Shown here one piece after another: positions 27,535 through 38,188 of a stretch of DNA of 64,000 nt. Location of the stretch: positions 248,001 through 312,000 of the forward strand of contig JACTVC010000035.1 in the NCBI GenBank assembly GCA_018417955.1. The letters are read 5' to 3'. The translations under genes and the position numbers were made by a program. How positions within the stretch are numbered: the first letter of the stretch is position 1; each line of letters starts with the position of its first letter. This stretch comes from Laccaria trichodermophora. Taxonomy: Eukaryota; Basidiomycota; Agaricomycetes; Agaricales; Hydnangiaceae. Under the pieces are notes generated by a model. That model did not search any database. It saw only the letters and a program-made list of their open reading frames with translations, and had not been told where the DNA came from.

Positions 27535-29385
27535 TAGCGTTGGCGGGAGCTCCACGGCAGGATTTTGATTTCCGACGAACTCAATTCCTCCATTCACCAA
27601 ACACCCAGATACACTGATAAGCTTGTAATACCTCACTATGCTTAAGGTTGGCGAGAACTCCACGGCAGGATTTTCAATTTACATCCGCATCATAGCGTTT
27701 CTCACGATTCAAATCTTCAAAACCAAGTCGATAAATTTGTTATAGGTAAAAACTATCATAAAATCCATCTCCAACCTGACAAATCTGACATGTCTGTCTC
27801 AACACCGAGGCACGAATCTACTGTCTCCGCCAAATTTGGTGGAGATCTTTGAATAATTGTTGACAAATTGTTGATCATACTTTTTATTCTTCTCCACATA
27901 TTTTACAGAACATTTTTGCATGTGTATTTTTGGACACAGGTCAGCAATAAAATACATGGAGAATAAAATACATATGACATATGGTGTGAAAACTAAACAG
28001 AAGCAAGAAAAAAGTAGGTAGAGATGGAAGAAAATACACAGATAACATAAAATGGCTAGGGTTAGGGTTGAAAACCGCAGCCAGAATTTTCTCCGTCCTT
28101 CCGAAGAGTTCCGAAGACTGTCGAGTAATTGATTAAGTCAGTTTTTTCGCGCATTTTTTAAAATTCCCCTCCGTGTACTTTACAGAACATTTTCGCACAT
28201 GTGTTTTTGAACGTAGGTCAGTGATAAAATACATGCGGAAACAAAGAACAAAAAACACACGCCGCGCAGTGTGAAAAAAATATACAGAAGACACAAAGTG
28301 AGAAAGAAGAAAATATGCAGAGAAAGGGATTAGGGTTAGGGTAGAAACTAAAATAACCTAGTCGGCAATGCCCAATAAATCATTGGTGGTGAGATCTGCC
28401 TTACATGCAACTTATATGGGGTGAAAAAATACACGGAGGTTGAGAAAAATATGCGGGGCGAAGAATAATGCACACAATGAACAGCATAGTGAGGTATTAC
28501 AAGCTTATCAGTGTATCTGGGTGTTTGGTGAATGGAGGAATTGAGTTTGTCGGAAATCAAAATCCTGCCATGGAGCTCCCGCCAACGCTACTATGCTGTT
28601 CATTGTGTGCATTATTCTTCACCCCACATATTTTTCTCAACCTCCGTGTATTTTTTCACCCCATATAAGTTGCATGTAAGGCAGATCTCACCACCAATGA
28701 TTTATCGGGCATTGCCGACTAGGTTATTTTAGTTTCTACCCTAACCCTAATCCCTTTCTTTGCATATTTTCTTCTTTCTCACTTTGTGTCTTTTGTATAT
28801 TCTTTTCACACTGCACGGCATGTGTTTTTTGTTCTTTGTTTCCGCATGTATTTTATTGGGAATTTTAAAAAATGCGCGAAAAAACTGACTTAATCAACAA
28901 TTACTCGACAGTCTTCGGAACTCTTTGGAAGGATGGAGAAAATTCTGGCTGCGGTTTTCAACCCTAACCCTAGCCATTTTATGTTATCTGTGTATTTTCT
29001 TCCATCTCTACCTACTTTTTTCTTGCTTCTGTTTAGTTTTCACACCATATGTCATATGTATTTTATTCTCCATGTATTTTATTGCTGACCTGTGTCCAAA
29101 AATACACATGCAAAAATGTTCTGTAAAATATGTGGAGAAGAATAAAAAGTATGATCAACAATTTGTCAACAATTATTCAAAGATCTCCACCAAATTTGGC
29201 GGAGACAGTAGATTCGTGCCTCGGTGTTGAGACAGACATGTCAGATTTGTCAGGTTGGAGATGGATTTTATGATAGTTTTTACCTATAACAAATTTATCG
29301 ACTTGGTTTTGAAGATTTGAATCGTGAGAAACGCTATGATGTGGATGTAAATTGAAAATCCTGCCGTGGAGTTCTCGCCAACCTT
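27535..29385 (-). mobile_element. Outer copy of a non-coding TIR element (hAT-like MITE), interrupted by a second copy
   Basis: This copy lies in reverse orientation and is split: its left part is 27535-27642 and its right part 28598-29385, together about 896 bp. Its ends are TAGCGTTGGCGGGAGCTCC at the left and, as reverse complement, TAAGGTTGGCGAGAACTCC at the right. The exact 8-bp direct repeat ATCCTGAT flanks it at 27527-27534 and 29386-29393. An 8-bp target duplication with short terminal inverted repeats suits the hAT superfamily. No transposase frame is present. An internal telomere-like repeat (CCCTAACCCTA) occurs near 28735-28748 and 28962-28972. One base of end assignment is ambiguous. 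Confidence 0.85.
27643..28589 (+). mobile_element. Inner copy of the same TIR element, nested in the outer copy
   Basis: A complete copy of about 947 bp running TAAGGTTGGCG... to ...CCGCCAACGCT(A). It is flanked by the exact 8-bp direct repeat ACTATGCT at 27635-27642 and 28590-28597. Removing the copy plus one repeat rejoins the outer element as CCTCACTATGCTGTTCATTG, exactly the reverse complement of the matching stretch inside this inner copy (about 28478-28497). That proves insertion of one family member into another. The result is a near-palindrome of two long inverted arms (about 27643-28497 against about 28590-29385). It carries TTAGGGTTAGGG at about 28330-28341 and a similar motif at 28056-28070. 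No coding capacity seen. Confidence 0.88.
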
Positions 29386-29569
29386 ATCCTGATGCCAACA
29401 TTTGCAACCGTTACCTGACATGCTCTGGACCAACTCTGGACAAGATATAATTAGCAGCTTCTCCCACACTCATTACTATCCTCGATTGCCATATACATTT
29501 TATAAATGAATTCTACCTTGAACCAACTTTCAAGATTAATTATTTAGAGTAGTACGCAGTCAAGTTCCT

Positions 29570-29590
29570 CCCCACACTTCAAGTGTGGGG
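29570..29590. repeat. Perfect 10-bp inverted repeat beside a TIR element
   Basis: CCCCACACTT, a single C, then AAGTGTGGGG. It ends inside the G run that forms the left target duplication of the third element, so the element inserted at, or next to, a strong hairpin. Confidence 0.75.
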
Positions 29591-29594
29591 GCAG

Positions 29595-30457
29595 TAAGGT
29601 TGGCGAGAACTCCACGGCAGGATTTTCAATTTACGTCTGTGCCATAGCATTTCTCACGATTCAAATCATCAAAACCAACTCAATAAATTTGTTAAACTAT
29701 CATAAAATCCACCCCCAACCCAACAAATCTGACATGTCTGTCTCAACACCAAGGCACGAATCCACTGTCTCCGCCAAATTTGGTGGAGATTGTTGAATAA
29801 TTGTTGATCATACTTTTTATTCTTCTCCGCATATTTTACAGAACATTTTTTCATGCCTATTTTTGAACACAGGCCAGCAATAAAATACGTGAAGAATAAA
29901 ATACATATGACATGTGGTGTGAAAACTAAACAGAAGCAAGAGAAAAGTAGGCAGAGAAGAAAATATACAGATATTAAGTGGCTAGGGTTAGGGTTGAAAG
30001 ATGGCGGCCATGTCGGATCATTGTTGATTAAGTCAGTTTTTTCACGTATTTTTTATTCTTCTCCACATACTTGACAGAACATTTTTGCACATGTCTTTTT
30101 TAACATAGGTCAGTAGTAAAATACATGGCGAAACAATTAATAAAAAACATATGCCGTGTGGTGTGGAAAAAAATATACAAAGGAAGAGAGAAAAAAATAT
30201 ACAGAGAAGGGGATTGGGGTAGAAAACTACGTGATAATAAAAATTTAAATAAAGCCTAGTCGGCAATTTCCGATGAATCATTGGCAGTGAGATCTGCCTT
30301 ACATGGGATACGGAGGTTGAGAAAAATACGCAGGGTGAAAAATTATACACACATTGAACAGCATAGTGAGGTATTACAAGCTTATCAGTATATTTGGGTG
30401 TTAGGAATTGAGTTCGTCGGAAATCAAAATCCTGCCGTGGAGTTCCCGCCAACGCTA
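29595..30457 (+). mobile_element. Third copy of the TIR element
   Basis: About 863 bp, same orientation as the inner copy: it starts TAAGGTTGGCGAGAACTCC and ends with the other TIR, ..GGAGTTCCCGCCAACGCTA. The flanks share GGGCAG directly at both ends (29589-29594 and 30458-30463). The left flank has extra G bases, so a 7-8 bp duplication that lost a base in the G run is likely. It is shorter and more diverged than the other two copies. An internal CTAGGGTTAGGG lies at 29982-29993. Its right end is only about 55 bp past the stop codon of DCTN4. Confidence 0.82.
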
Positions 30458-30512
30458 GGGCAGGGAACTGGAGATTAACTCAAGGATCCGATTATGAAGT
30501 AGAAGATAAAGA

Positions 30513-32453
30513 CTAGACATCTGGGACAGATTTAGGATCCTCGCGTGGTATTATCGGTCCTAGGTCAATGACAGTGTAGAAGGCGAATGTCTTGACCTCC
30601 GGAGGTTTATTGCCTTGGGGTATAGACTGCCCCTCGCCGTCATTACTCTCCGACGGCGCTGGATCATCTGAACGATATGTGTATGAAACAAGAGTGTTAA
30701 ACTGGAGAAAGAATCGTGAGGCACAAAGGAGGAGATCATGAGAATAGCGCCGACCTTGACATTTCCTTGCGCCTCCTTGCCAATGACGACCTCCCCGCCT
30801 ACAATCGTGACGTTTGCCCTTTTCTCCAAAACGCCAACCGTCTTCGACCTGGTTGACCTGCCATCCTTTTCCCTGGCGCCACCTCTAATCCCAAAATCAT
30901 CTCCCTCCTCCACGCCGAACATATCCTCGTCATCGTCATATTCCCAAGCCTCTGCAAAAGCCGCAATGGGAAAGGGAGACGTAGGTAACGATATCACGAA
31001 AGGAGGTCGACGAGCTTTCTCTGGAGGACCATCCTTCGAAGGAGCCGTCGATATGTTGAGTCTTTGAGGAGACAGTCTGACTTGAATGGGGTCATATAGA
31101 GGATTCGTCAAAGCCAAATGAAAGGGATATGTCTTCCCAGCAACCATTCCTGTAGCAGGGGTCTTGTCGTCCTCCACCGCGGATGTCGATTTCCCGAGTG
31201 TCCGTTTAGCAGCTTCAGTGAGTGCCTTTTGCGCATGCGGAAGTGCGACTGTGATTGCTGGAAGATAATTGGCCGCAACAAGTTTGATTTTATATCGCAC
31301 GGACTGAGCCTTCTGCTCAGGCTTGATGAGGATATGTGTACAAGCTGGACACCGCTTTGACCTTTTGGAGTGGAGGGGTATGCGCAGAGGTTTCAAGTCG
31401 CTTAAGTGTCTTTCATCAGTAGACGCGAAGACGAAAGAGAGAAAAAGGAACCTTGTTTGTAATGAAGTAACCCAGCTATTTTCCCATCGTTGATCCAAGC
31501 TTGCTACCTCGCTGACATTCTCCAGATGCCTCATGAATTCGACGTCCGCATCACCTCCCCCTGTACCAACAACACTGGCTTTCGCGATCTCAACCCGACT
31601 TCGATACTCTGCCATCTCATCCTTATTTACACTCCTGTCCCGACCACTTGCGCCGATACCTCTACTGGACGTACTTCTTGCAAGGGGGTTGTACTTGCCT
31701 ACCCCCGGAATATCGCGGGCCAAGGCGGCAGATGCAGCGGCTGTGATGGAATTGGAGTGAAGATGATGTGAGTGAGCGGCGCTGCTCGGATGAGCAACCG
31801 CGTGGCTGGTGGTGGAAGAGGAAAGCGATGATGCACGTATGAAAGGTTCAAAATGGTCCTTCAGACGCTCAAACTCCAGCGAATCGGGGGCAGAGTCTTC
31901 AAACTTTTGTAGTTGTGCTATCAAATAATCATTACGTGGCTCCTCAACTCGCAAAGTGGGACTCACCAGCAAGACCGGTTGGCTTCTCAAAGGTAATCCC
32001 CACCTCGGCTGAATCCCATCTGCAATGGTTACAGTAAAGGAAAAACGGGGGTTCACCAACTGTGCTAATCGGAACCGTAAGTCGACCGTCGCCCGACTCC
32101 GGTGGATCTGAGGGCACGACTGAAAGGGTATTGCGGCAATTTGGACACATAAAGCAGTTCCGTGCACATCTGCGTCGCGTCAACATGTTACATGGCATTT
32201 TATGTACAAAAAGTTAGAACCTATTCTTTTCGGCCCTCACACTGGCACTTGGTACCTCGAAGAGGCAGTTTGGGCAATAATATGTGCTGACTTCGACAGA
32301 GACACAGCGGTTGCAACGCACCGCGTCGCATTCTTCACAAAAGAAAAGAGTATGCAATGGGTGAAAGCTGTAAGACGAAGAAGGGAGATGAGGTGGAGGA
32401 GGAGTCGTAGAGTTAGAGAGACATGGGCAGTGATAGTGCACACTGGGTGCCAT
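30513..32453 (-). CDS. DCTN4: Dynactin subunit 4 (p62)
   Basis: Subunit of the pointed-end complex of dynactin, the dynein cofactor that links microtubule motors to cargo. ATG 32453 gives MAPSVHYHCPCL. The Cys-rich zinc-binding N-terminus is complete: LFFCEECDAVRCNRC, YYCPNCLFEVPS, then after an intron CARNCFMCPNCRNTL and FLYCNHCRWDS. Downstream are FERLKDHFEPF and the conserved KRCPACTHILIKPEQKAQS and RYKIKLVAANYLPAI blocks, typical of the dynactin p62 family. The last exon, after an intron at about 30695-30750, reads NTLVSYTYRSDDPAPSE to KTFAFYTVIDLGPIIPRED and stops at 30513. A longer unspliced frame to 30560 is not used. Intact. Confidence 0.93.
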
Positions 32454-32580
32454 CGAGGTCAACGTACCGGCAATCGGCAACCAAGGTTAGTAATTGGCTG
32501 ACAAAGAGGCGCATACATTATGTACCGCCACGATCTCACGATTCACACCTTTGCGAAATTCCTTCCAAATCCTCACAACT
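32454..32580. promoter_or_regulatory. Short divergent promoter, DCTN4 / polymerase-delta-like gene
   Basis: Only 127 bp lie between the two start codons. No TATA box is evident. A shared promoter is inferred from the geometry; it would give the truncated polymerase-delta-like gene access to a housekeeping promoter. Confidence 0.45.
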
Positions 32581-34681
32581 ATGCCCCAGTCCCAGACTAA
32601 CAAATTAACAATTAGCACCTCGTTTGCGGATGTCTTGAAAACTATGGGGGAAGACACCGTAGGTTCAACGGCTTCAAAATACCACAAATATGAAACCACT
32701 TACCACCTGGCACCAGCCTGAAACCAACATTTCCAAGTGGACGCGGCCGTCACCCAGGCCAATCGATGTAGAGCGAGATTCAATAGGTGTGAACTCTCAT
32801 TCTCGAGTCGTCTCCCAATGCCAAAGTATTACTCCGTAGTTTTTCAACATATTGATATCCAAGAAGGGAAAGGACGACGGCCAACAATCCAACTCTTTGG
32901 CATCACTCAGGTTTGAAAAATACAAACTAACTAACACTTTATATTGACCGGAAACAATCAGGATGGCCACACTCTTTTGGCGCATGTACAGGATTTCAGG
33001 CACTACTTCTATTTTCCTTCTCCAGAGGGCATAACGGATGATGACTTGAAACCAATCAAGGATGCCTTGAATGTGAGACTTTCTGCGGACTTTGATCGTT
33101 AACTTTGAATGTTCATTTTAATAGGATATTCTCAAGGCCGAAAACGGCATTCCCATTGTCGATGACATTCAGAGAACAAGAGAGCATCCGCGTCAGGATG
33201 AGCGAAAGAAAGAATTTCTGAAGATATTCGTTCCCAACCCACAGAAAATGAAGGCTGTCAGAGATGAGTCTAACCTTGCTGTCAACCGACATGGGTTTGA
33301 AGATACTTATTTCCTACACATGTGTTTGGCAAGGGAGAACTTCATTATAAGGACTATTTTTGCTCTCCCCAGAAGACTTATGAGAGTAAAACATCCTACA
33401 CTCGACGATTTATGATGGACACCAAGGCAACTTCATTTTTGAAATAAATGAGAGTGGCCTTCGTAATGATTCTTCGTGCAGATAAATTCGATGACCTGGG
33501 TCAAGGCACCTGCCGGGTCATACATGCTCATTTCCGAATTGCAAAAACAATCGCATTGCCAACTGGAAATATCTGTCAAGTGGGTTGAATTAGTACACGT
33601 TTTTTTTGGTAACTCACTCTGGGCAAGGTTCGACGATCTAGAAGTGTACGAATTTGAAGGGGATCCGCACAAAATTGCGCCGATGCGCATCCTCAGTCTA
33701 GATATCGAATGTAGCGTCCGTCCACTCTGTCCCGACAATCCACATCCCAAAAACAATGAGATGTCTTTCCCTAACCATAGAAATTTGGAGGACGATGTTA
33801 TACAAATTGCCAACATGGTCACTCAATATGGTCAATTTGACTCATCGCGTTATCATGGTCGTGCTCAATTGTGGTCTTAACAGGTGACAACGAACCATTT
33901 GTACGCAATATTTTCACGTTAAAATCTTGTGCACCCATTGCCGGGGCAGAGACCTTCTCATTCGACTCGGAAAGTGAATTACTTAACTCTTGGCAGAAGT
34001 TTATTATGGACGTGGATCCCGACCTCATAATTGGTTATAACATCGGTCGCTTCGATCTCCCGTACCTGCTTAACCGGGGCAAATTGCGTTGCATTGCGGG
34101 ATTTGGCGAACTGGGACGAATGAAAGGTAATTACTGTGACCAGCCCGTCTGAACGAGTACTGAATCTTCGGGCCTCTTGTCATTAAACTGGTAGGTATCT
34201 CGGTGAAGATTGATGATATTCAAGGGCAGAGAGATTGGATAAACACACCTTGGATACCAGGTCGTATTTTTCTTGATATGCTCTATTTCGTGCGGAAGGA
34301 ACACCCCGAGTTAAAGGGTCCAGGGGCCACCACACTTGACGCTGTCTCGAATCACTTCCTTGGGTATACAAAAGAAGATGTTTCCGTCCACATGATGAGT
34401 CGACTTCAAAATGGAGATGAAAACTCTCGTCGGGACTTAGCGATCTACTGCTTGAAGGTGACTGATTCACGAGGGTCACTGCATAGCCTCAGTTTTACCT
34501 ACCTGTTTTTAAGGATGCATACCTTCCTCAGCAGCTTATGGATAAACTTGATGGTTTGAAGCGATGGATTAAGATTTCTCGTGAGCTCCGGGTTGGGTTC
34601 AATGAGCTGCTGTATTTGGACGATCCGACAAAGAAGTCTCTCAAGGAGCGCAACATGCAAAGCATCTATCCGGACAACTAG
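32581..34681 (+). CDS. DNA polymerase delta-like protein with exonuclease domain only, no polymerase domain
   Basis: The spliced frame starts MPQSQTNKLTISTSFADVLK at 32581. It follows the N-terminus of the polymerase delta catalytic subunit: WTRPSPRPIDVERDSIVFQH, HYFYFPSPEGITDDDL, KTYESKTSYTRRFMMDT, MTWVKAPAGSY. The 3'-5' exonuclease domain comes next. Exo I is ILSLDIEC (about 33697), Exo II is IIGYNIGRFDLPYLL (about 34027-34070) and Exo III is YCLKDAYLP across an intron at about 34457-34516, so all acidic catalytic residues are kept. After LMDKLDGL the sequence diverges into about 40 unrelated-looking residues and a TAG at 34681. The whole polymerase palm/fingers and the C-terminal Cys clusters are absent. 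About ten introns have usable sites (one GC..AG near 33426). The real POL3 must be elsewhere. Confidence 0.82.
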
Positions 34682-34737
34682 CTTTATATAAAAATGCATT
34701 ATTGTATCTTCAAACTTGTAATACTTTACTTGAAATA

Positions 34738-35989
34738 TTATAATTTCGGCGTTTCCTTCCTTCCCACCTTCCGGTTGACTTCAATGGGCACTGTAAGAGC
34801 CATCTGCGTTGCTACGGCCAGACAAACCTGGTTGTCTCTCCACCCTTCTTGCGGCTCACCCTCTCCCATATTGCTCGGTGCAGTCCATACCTCCACGTAA
34901 ATATCATGTCTCCCTTGTGGATGATTAACAAATCGTCCAGATGAATAAAGTCCAACGGTTCGATCGGCGTGCAATTTTGACGTTGGGGGCATCGGGTGTT
35001 TGAATTCAACAGAAAGGGTCATCGTTGGGTACCAGCTGCGAAATAACATGTTGGAATCCGAGCATATTGACCCATGATTGATGAAATTGTTTACCTCGGG
35101 GTCAGGCCGATCCGTTCACTTTTTGGCAGCAAATTAGGGGTATTGATAAAGATATCCGCAAGAAAAACAAGTGCGGGATTGGTTATCCTTTCGCCTTCAT
35201 CTACGAATGTCAGCCAGGCACCCCATTCTAAGCCACCTCCGCCAATCGAAGAGCCACTTGTTCGATTTGTGCTATTTGGTTTGTTTTTAGCCAAGATCTC
35301 CTGATCCTCCATTAAGGCGACGTGCTTTCCAAAGTTCCAGGGACGACGCAAGGGCGTAGCAATAGCCTCTGACGGATGCGAATATAACGGTTGACGCCGA
35401 GCGTACGAAGACGGAGGATTTATTGTTAGTTCTAGCTTATCCGTTGGCGAGCGTTCGTTGATGCCAAATATCAAGTGTGTAGTGACCTTGACAACATTCT
35501 ATATTTTTATTAGCCCCCAGGTATAAGTATGTCGGATTTGCAAATACACACCTCTTGCACCAACTCTGCCGTCAGATTAGTGAAACCCTTTCCGATTTTT
35601 AAGGTGGACACATGGATTTTGAAAGAGCTGACGGATGTCGCCCTTAAGAAATGTGCGGTAACATACAGAGGGTCCACATGGGCACTAGATGACTGGTATT
35701 GCAGGCATGCTTCCAATATAAGTGCAAGCACGTATCCTGACGTTATGACGCGTCAACGAAGGACAAAAAACGCGTGAAATAGCCCACCGCCATTTGGAAC
35801 GCTGAGAACAAAATGTCATAAAAACGACATGTTTCCCTGGCTTCAGCCATTCGTTGGGACTTACCTGCCAACAGTCCACACGGGATCAATATCACCAGTA
35901 TATGTCAATCCATGTGCTGTATTCGCTGATGCAATGATAGCCTCGGAAGGAATTGCCAGAACTTTGATAGCTTGTCCCAGTGGCGCCAT
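34738..35989 (-). CDS. Acyl-CoA thioesterase-like protein (double-hotdog, TesB-type)
   Basis: Starts MAPLGQAIKVLAIPSEAIIA at 35989, with SANTAHGLTYTGDIDPVWTV, then SVPNGGYVLALILEACLQYQ after splicing two introns. NGGY followed by a hydrophobic helix is the hallmark of the N-terminal hotdog of this family. VDPLYVTAHFLRATSVSSFK and FTNLTAELVQ continue the first hotdog. The second includes EWGAWLTFVDEGERITNPAL, FLADIFINTP and a MTLSVEFKHPMPP strand. It ends RKVGRKETPKL at 34738. Such proteins hydrolyse acyl-CoA or act as broad-range thioesterases; the substrate is unknown and no peroxisomal SKL ending is present. Convergent with the polymerase-delta-like gene, 56 bp between stops. Confidence 0.8.
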
Positions 35990-36272
35990 TACTTAGTCAC
36001 AAAAAGTGTGCGTACTCAACGAGACTTCAGGCTAATTACGACAACTGGCCGAGTTGTTGTTAAGCAGGGGTAGCCGTCTTGGAGGGGGGCAAGGACAGAC
36101 TTGAAAGTTGGGCCGCGGGCGGATCGGGTACTGTCACAACACTGATAGCCTTATGTTGACTTGTTGAACGTTTTATGTCCTACTTACCACCTTTCCTCCT
36201 CGCGAATTTACACATGAACCACACAACTCTCTTTTGAGAAACGATACAATAACTTATAATTCCTGAAACGAC

Positions 36273-37534
36273 ATGGCCCCTCGTAGGGCGACCCCTCTGC
36301 TCTCCTTCGAGGACTTGGAATTGGACTCATCGATCTCTAATGCCTCCCTAAAAGACTCATATAACGATTCGGACGCACCTGTGAAACGCTGGTACGACTA
36401 TATACCTCTTCTCGGTCGGTTGAAGTGTCACACTTCCACTTAATCTCATCGCTGACGCCCATCCAGGAACTGTCTGCTTGATACTGGCGCCTCATCCTTC
36501 CTTACTATATGTACTCGTGGATTTTTACCTGCAGACACTTCACCAACCGGTGGTCTTCATCCTGCACCTGCTTGCAACCTATTCTCTGACCTTTTTGGCT
36601 TTCTCATCGCTCATCGTCTGTGTTGCCCGTGACCCTGGTCCTGCCAACCTCCTTCCCTCCCAGCAAGGTGCGAACGCTGACGCTGACGAGGAGATCAGTC
36701 TTACGGATGCTTTGATGCCAAACGAAGATTACACGGATCCAGGAAGATGGTGTCGTAAATGCTGGGTAACATATTGCTCATCCATGTCTTTGAACATGCA
36801 GTTTACGGATGAGCTTCACGTAGGCGCCGAAGCCTGAAAGAACGCACCATTGCTCGATATGTGGCCGTTGCGTGCTTAAAATGGATAGAGTTTATCCTGA
36901 ACCTTTTTCGAACTTCTATCTGATTGCTGCAAAGATCACCATTGTCCTTGGCTTGGTTCCACATGTATCGTGCGTTGTCTCCCTCTGTTTTCGTAATCAC
37001 CTATTCATCATCCCATAGGGTCATAGAACCTACCCTGCCTTTGTACAATTTCTCTTTTTACAACCCATTCCTCGTTGTAAGTGCGACGCACCAGTTGATG
37101 GCAGTTTGCTAAGATGATGTAGCATGAATTTACCCCCGTCCATGAACTCGGGCTCGCTTTTGCTGGCATTGCCTTTTCACTCGTCATTGGATCGTTCGCT
37201 TGCTACCATCTATATTTAATTTCGTACGTCCCAGTTGAAAGTCAAATCTTGAACTTCTGACGGCATCTTCATTTAGGACGAATCAAACTACTCTGGAAAA
37301 TATAACCCCATCTATGCTGCTGCGCCATCTTCCTCCATTACCGCGGAGTGGTCATTCACTCTCCGATCCACCGCTTGAACCCGAACTAGGATATCCTCAA
37401 CGGCGACTTGTCAAGGATGCCCATGAAAAATACGGATTTACGACGTTGGATTTCGACGGAACTGGGAACAAGTTTTTGGATGGAAAACTAGATTTGGCTG
37501 GGTGCACCGACTTTGGTATGGGGGAGCATCGTGA
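36273..37534 (+). pseudogene. Damaged DHHC palmitoyltransferase gene
   Basis: Recognisable S-acyltransferase: MAPRRATPLLSFEDLELD, two membrane helices (FYLQTLHQPVVFILHLLAT..), the DPGP motif, then the zinc-binding CRD: RWCRKCW, APKPERTHHCSICGRCVLKMD, HHCPWLGSTCI, GHRTYPAF. Later come two more membrane helices (HELGLAFAGIAFSLVIGSF) and the TTLENITPS motif (TTxE). Two lesions are visible. First, the intron that must be removed to join KMD to HHCPW (about 36885-36934) begins AT instead of GT. Second, near 37437-37441 a base is missing: the frame reads KDAHEKYGF, but the conserved YDVGFRRNWEQVFG segment is one frame over. It then stops at GGAS* (37534). Either a decaying copy or sequence errors. 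Confidence 0.65.
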
Positions 37535-37731
37535 GTTTCTTTGTTACGCTTCTCGCGTACACTCCCCAAGTGAGCGCTTTCACCGTGAGTGGAGAAGTTG
37601 CCAATTTACGTAATCCCGTCATCTCTCTCCCCTCTTTTGAGACTCGCTCATGTTGTCTGACACAAGGTGAATCTTACTCATTCTCAGGCGTGCATATTCA
37701 AAGTAAATTCAGTCATACAGATATAGGGTCT

Positions 37732-38188
37732 ACGGACACCATCGGAATCTAGGATATCGCGCTTTAACATCCGGCTAGGCCCGGGTTCATGCTGGCCTAC
37801 GATGCAACCTCACGAGGGTACCCTGCAGCCCGTTCATGTCACTTCATCCCTGATGCACGATGTGAAGGAGGCAGCAAAGACGGACGACCTTGCCCACTCG
37901 ATCAATTACTCTGATCTTGCCAAGGAGTTAATCAGAAATGAACCGGTGTTCGCGTCTCTCGAGGAATTATCCTTGCACACGTACGACGCGTTCTTGCAAA
38001 AGAACTCTTTGCTTGATAAACACCGTGGCAAGGTATCTGAACTGGGGATATGTGTCATTCAGATTGGGCTCCCTTTGCACTGTGCCCGCGTTGATGTTGA
38101 GTCGGCTGCGACGTTCAATGAGGATATGTGGACTATTACGCGTGTCAGGCATTTCGTGGACGAGCTGACTTGTCATGCGATCATTTGA
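37732..38188 (+). pseudogene. Fragment of FOL1-type folate gene (dihydroneopterin aldolase domain)
   Basis: Fungal FOL1 proteins begin with FolB-like dihydroneopterin aldolase domains that precede the HPPK and DHPS domains. Here the first such domain is readable: TDTIGI, a TAG stop at 37750-37752, DIAL, then a frame change to NIRLGPGSCWPTMQPHEGT, LQPVHVTSSLMHDV, TDDLAHSINYSDLAKELI and a helix FASLEELSLHTYDAFLQ. A second FolB repeat seems to begin (HFVDELTCHAII) but hits TGA at 38186-38188; PGPWERS about 20 bp later, in another frame, resembles its continuation. HPPK and DHPS domains are absent. The nonsense codon, the frame changes and the truncation make it a remnant. Confidence 0.6.

Noticed and set aside
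28056..28343. TTAGGG repeats as a sign of a telomere or subtelomere
   Set aside because: Only two units per site, inside transposable elements, with housekeeping genes on both sides.
28489..28600. Palindrome around the MITE centre read as a single long foldback element
   Set aside because: The 8-bp duplications show two separate elements with one inserted in the other.
28348..30478. Frames of 60-136 codons inside the MITE cluster, some duplicated
   Set aside because: They recur only because the element copies recur; no start context, domain or codon pattern supports coding.
33694..33800. Intron removing the segment after Exo I of the polymerase-delta-like gene
   Set aside because: No GT..AG pair keeps the phase, while the frame is open through it; it is treated as a variable coding loop.
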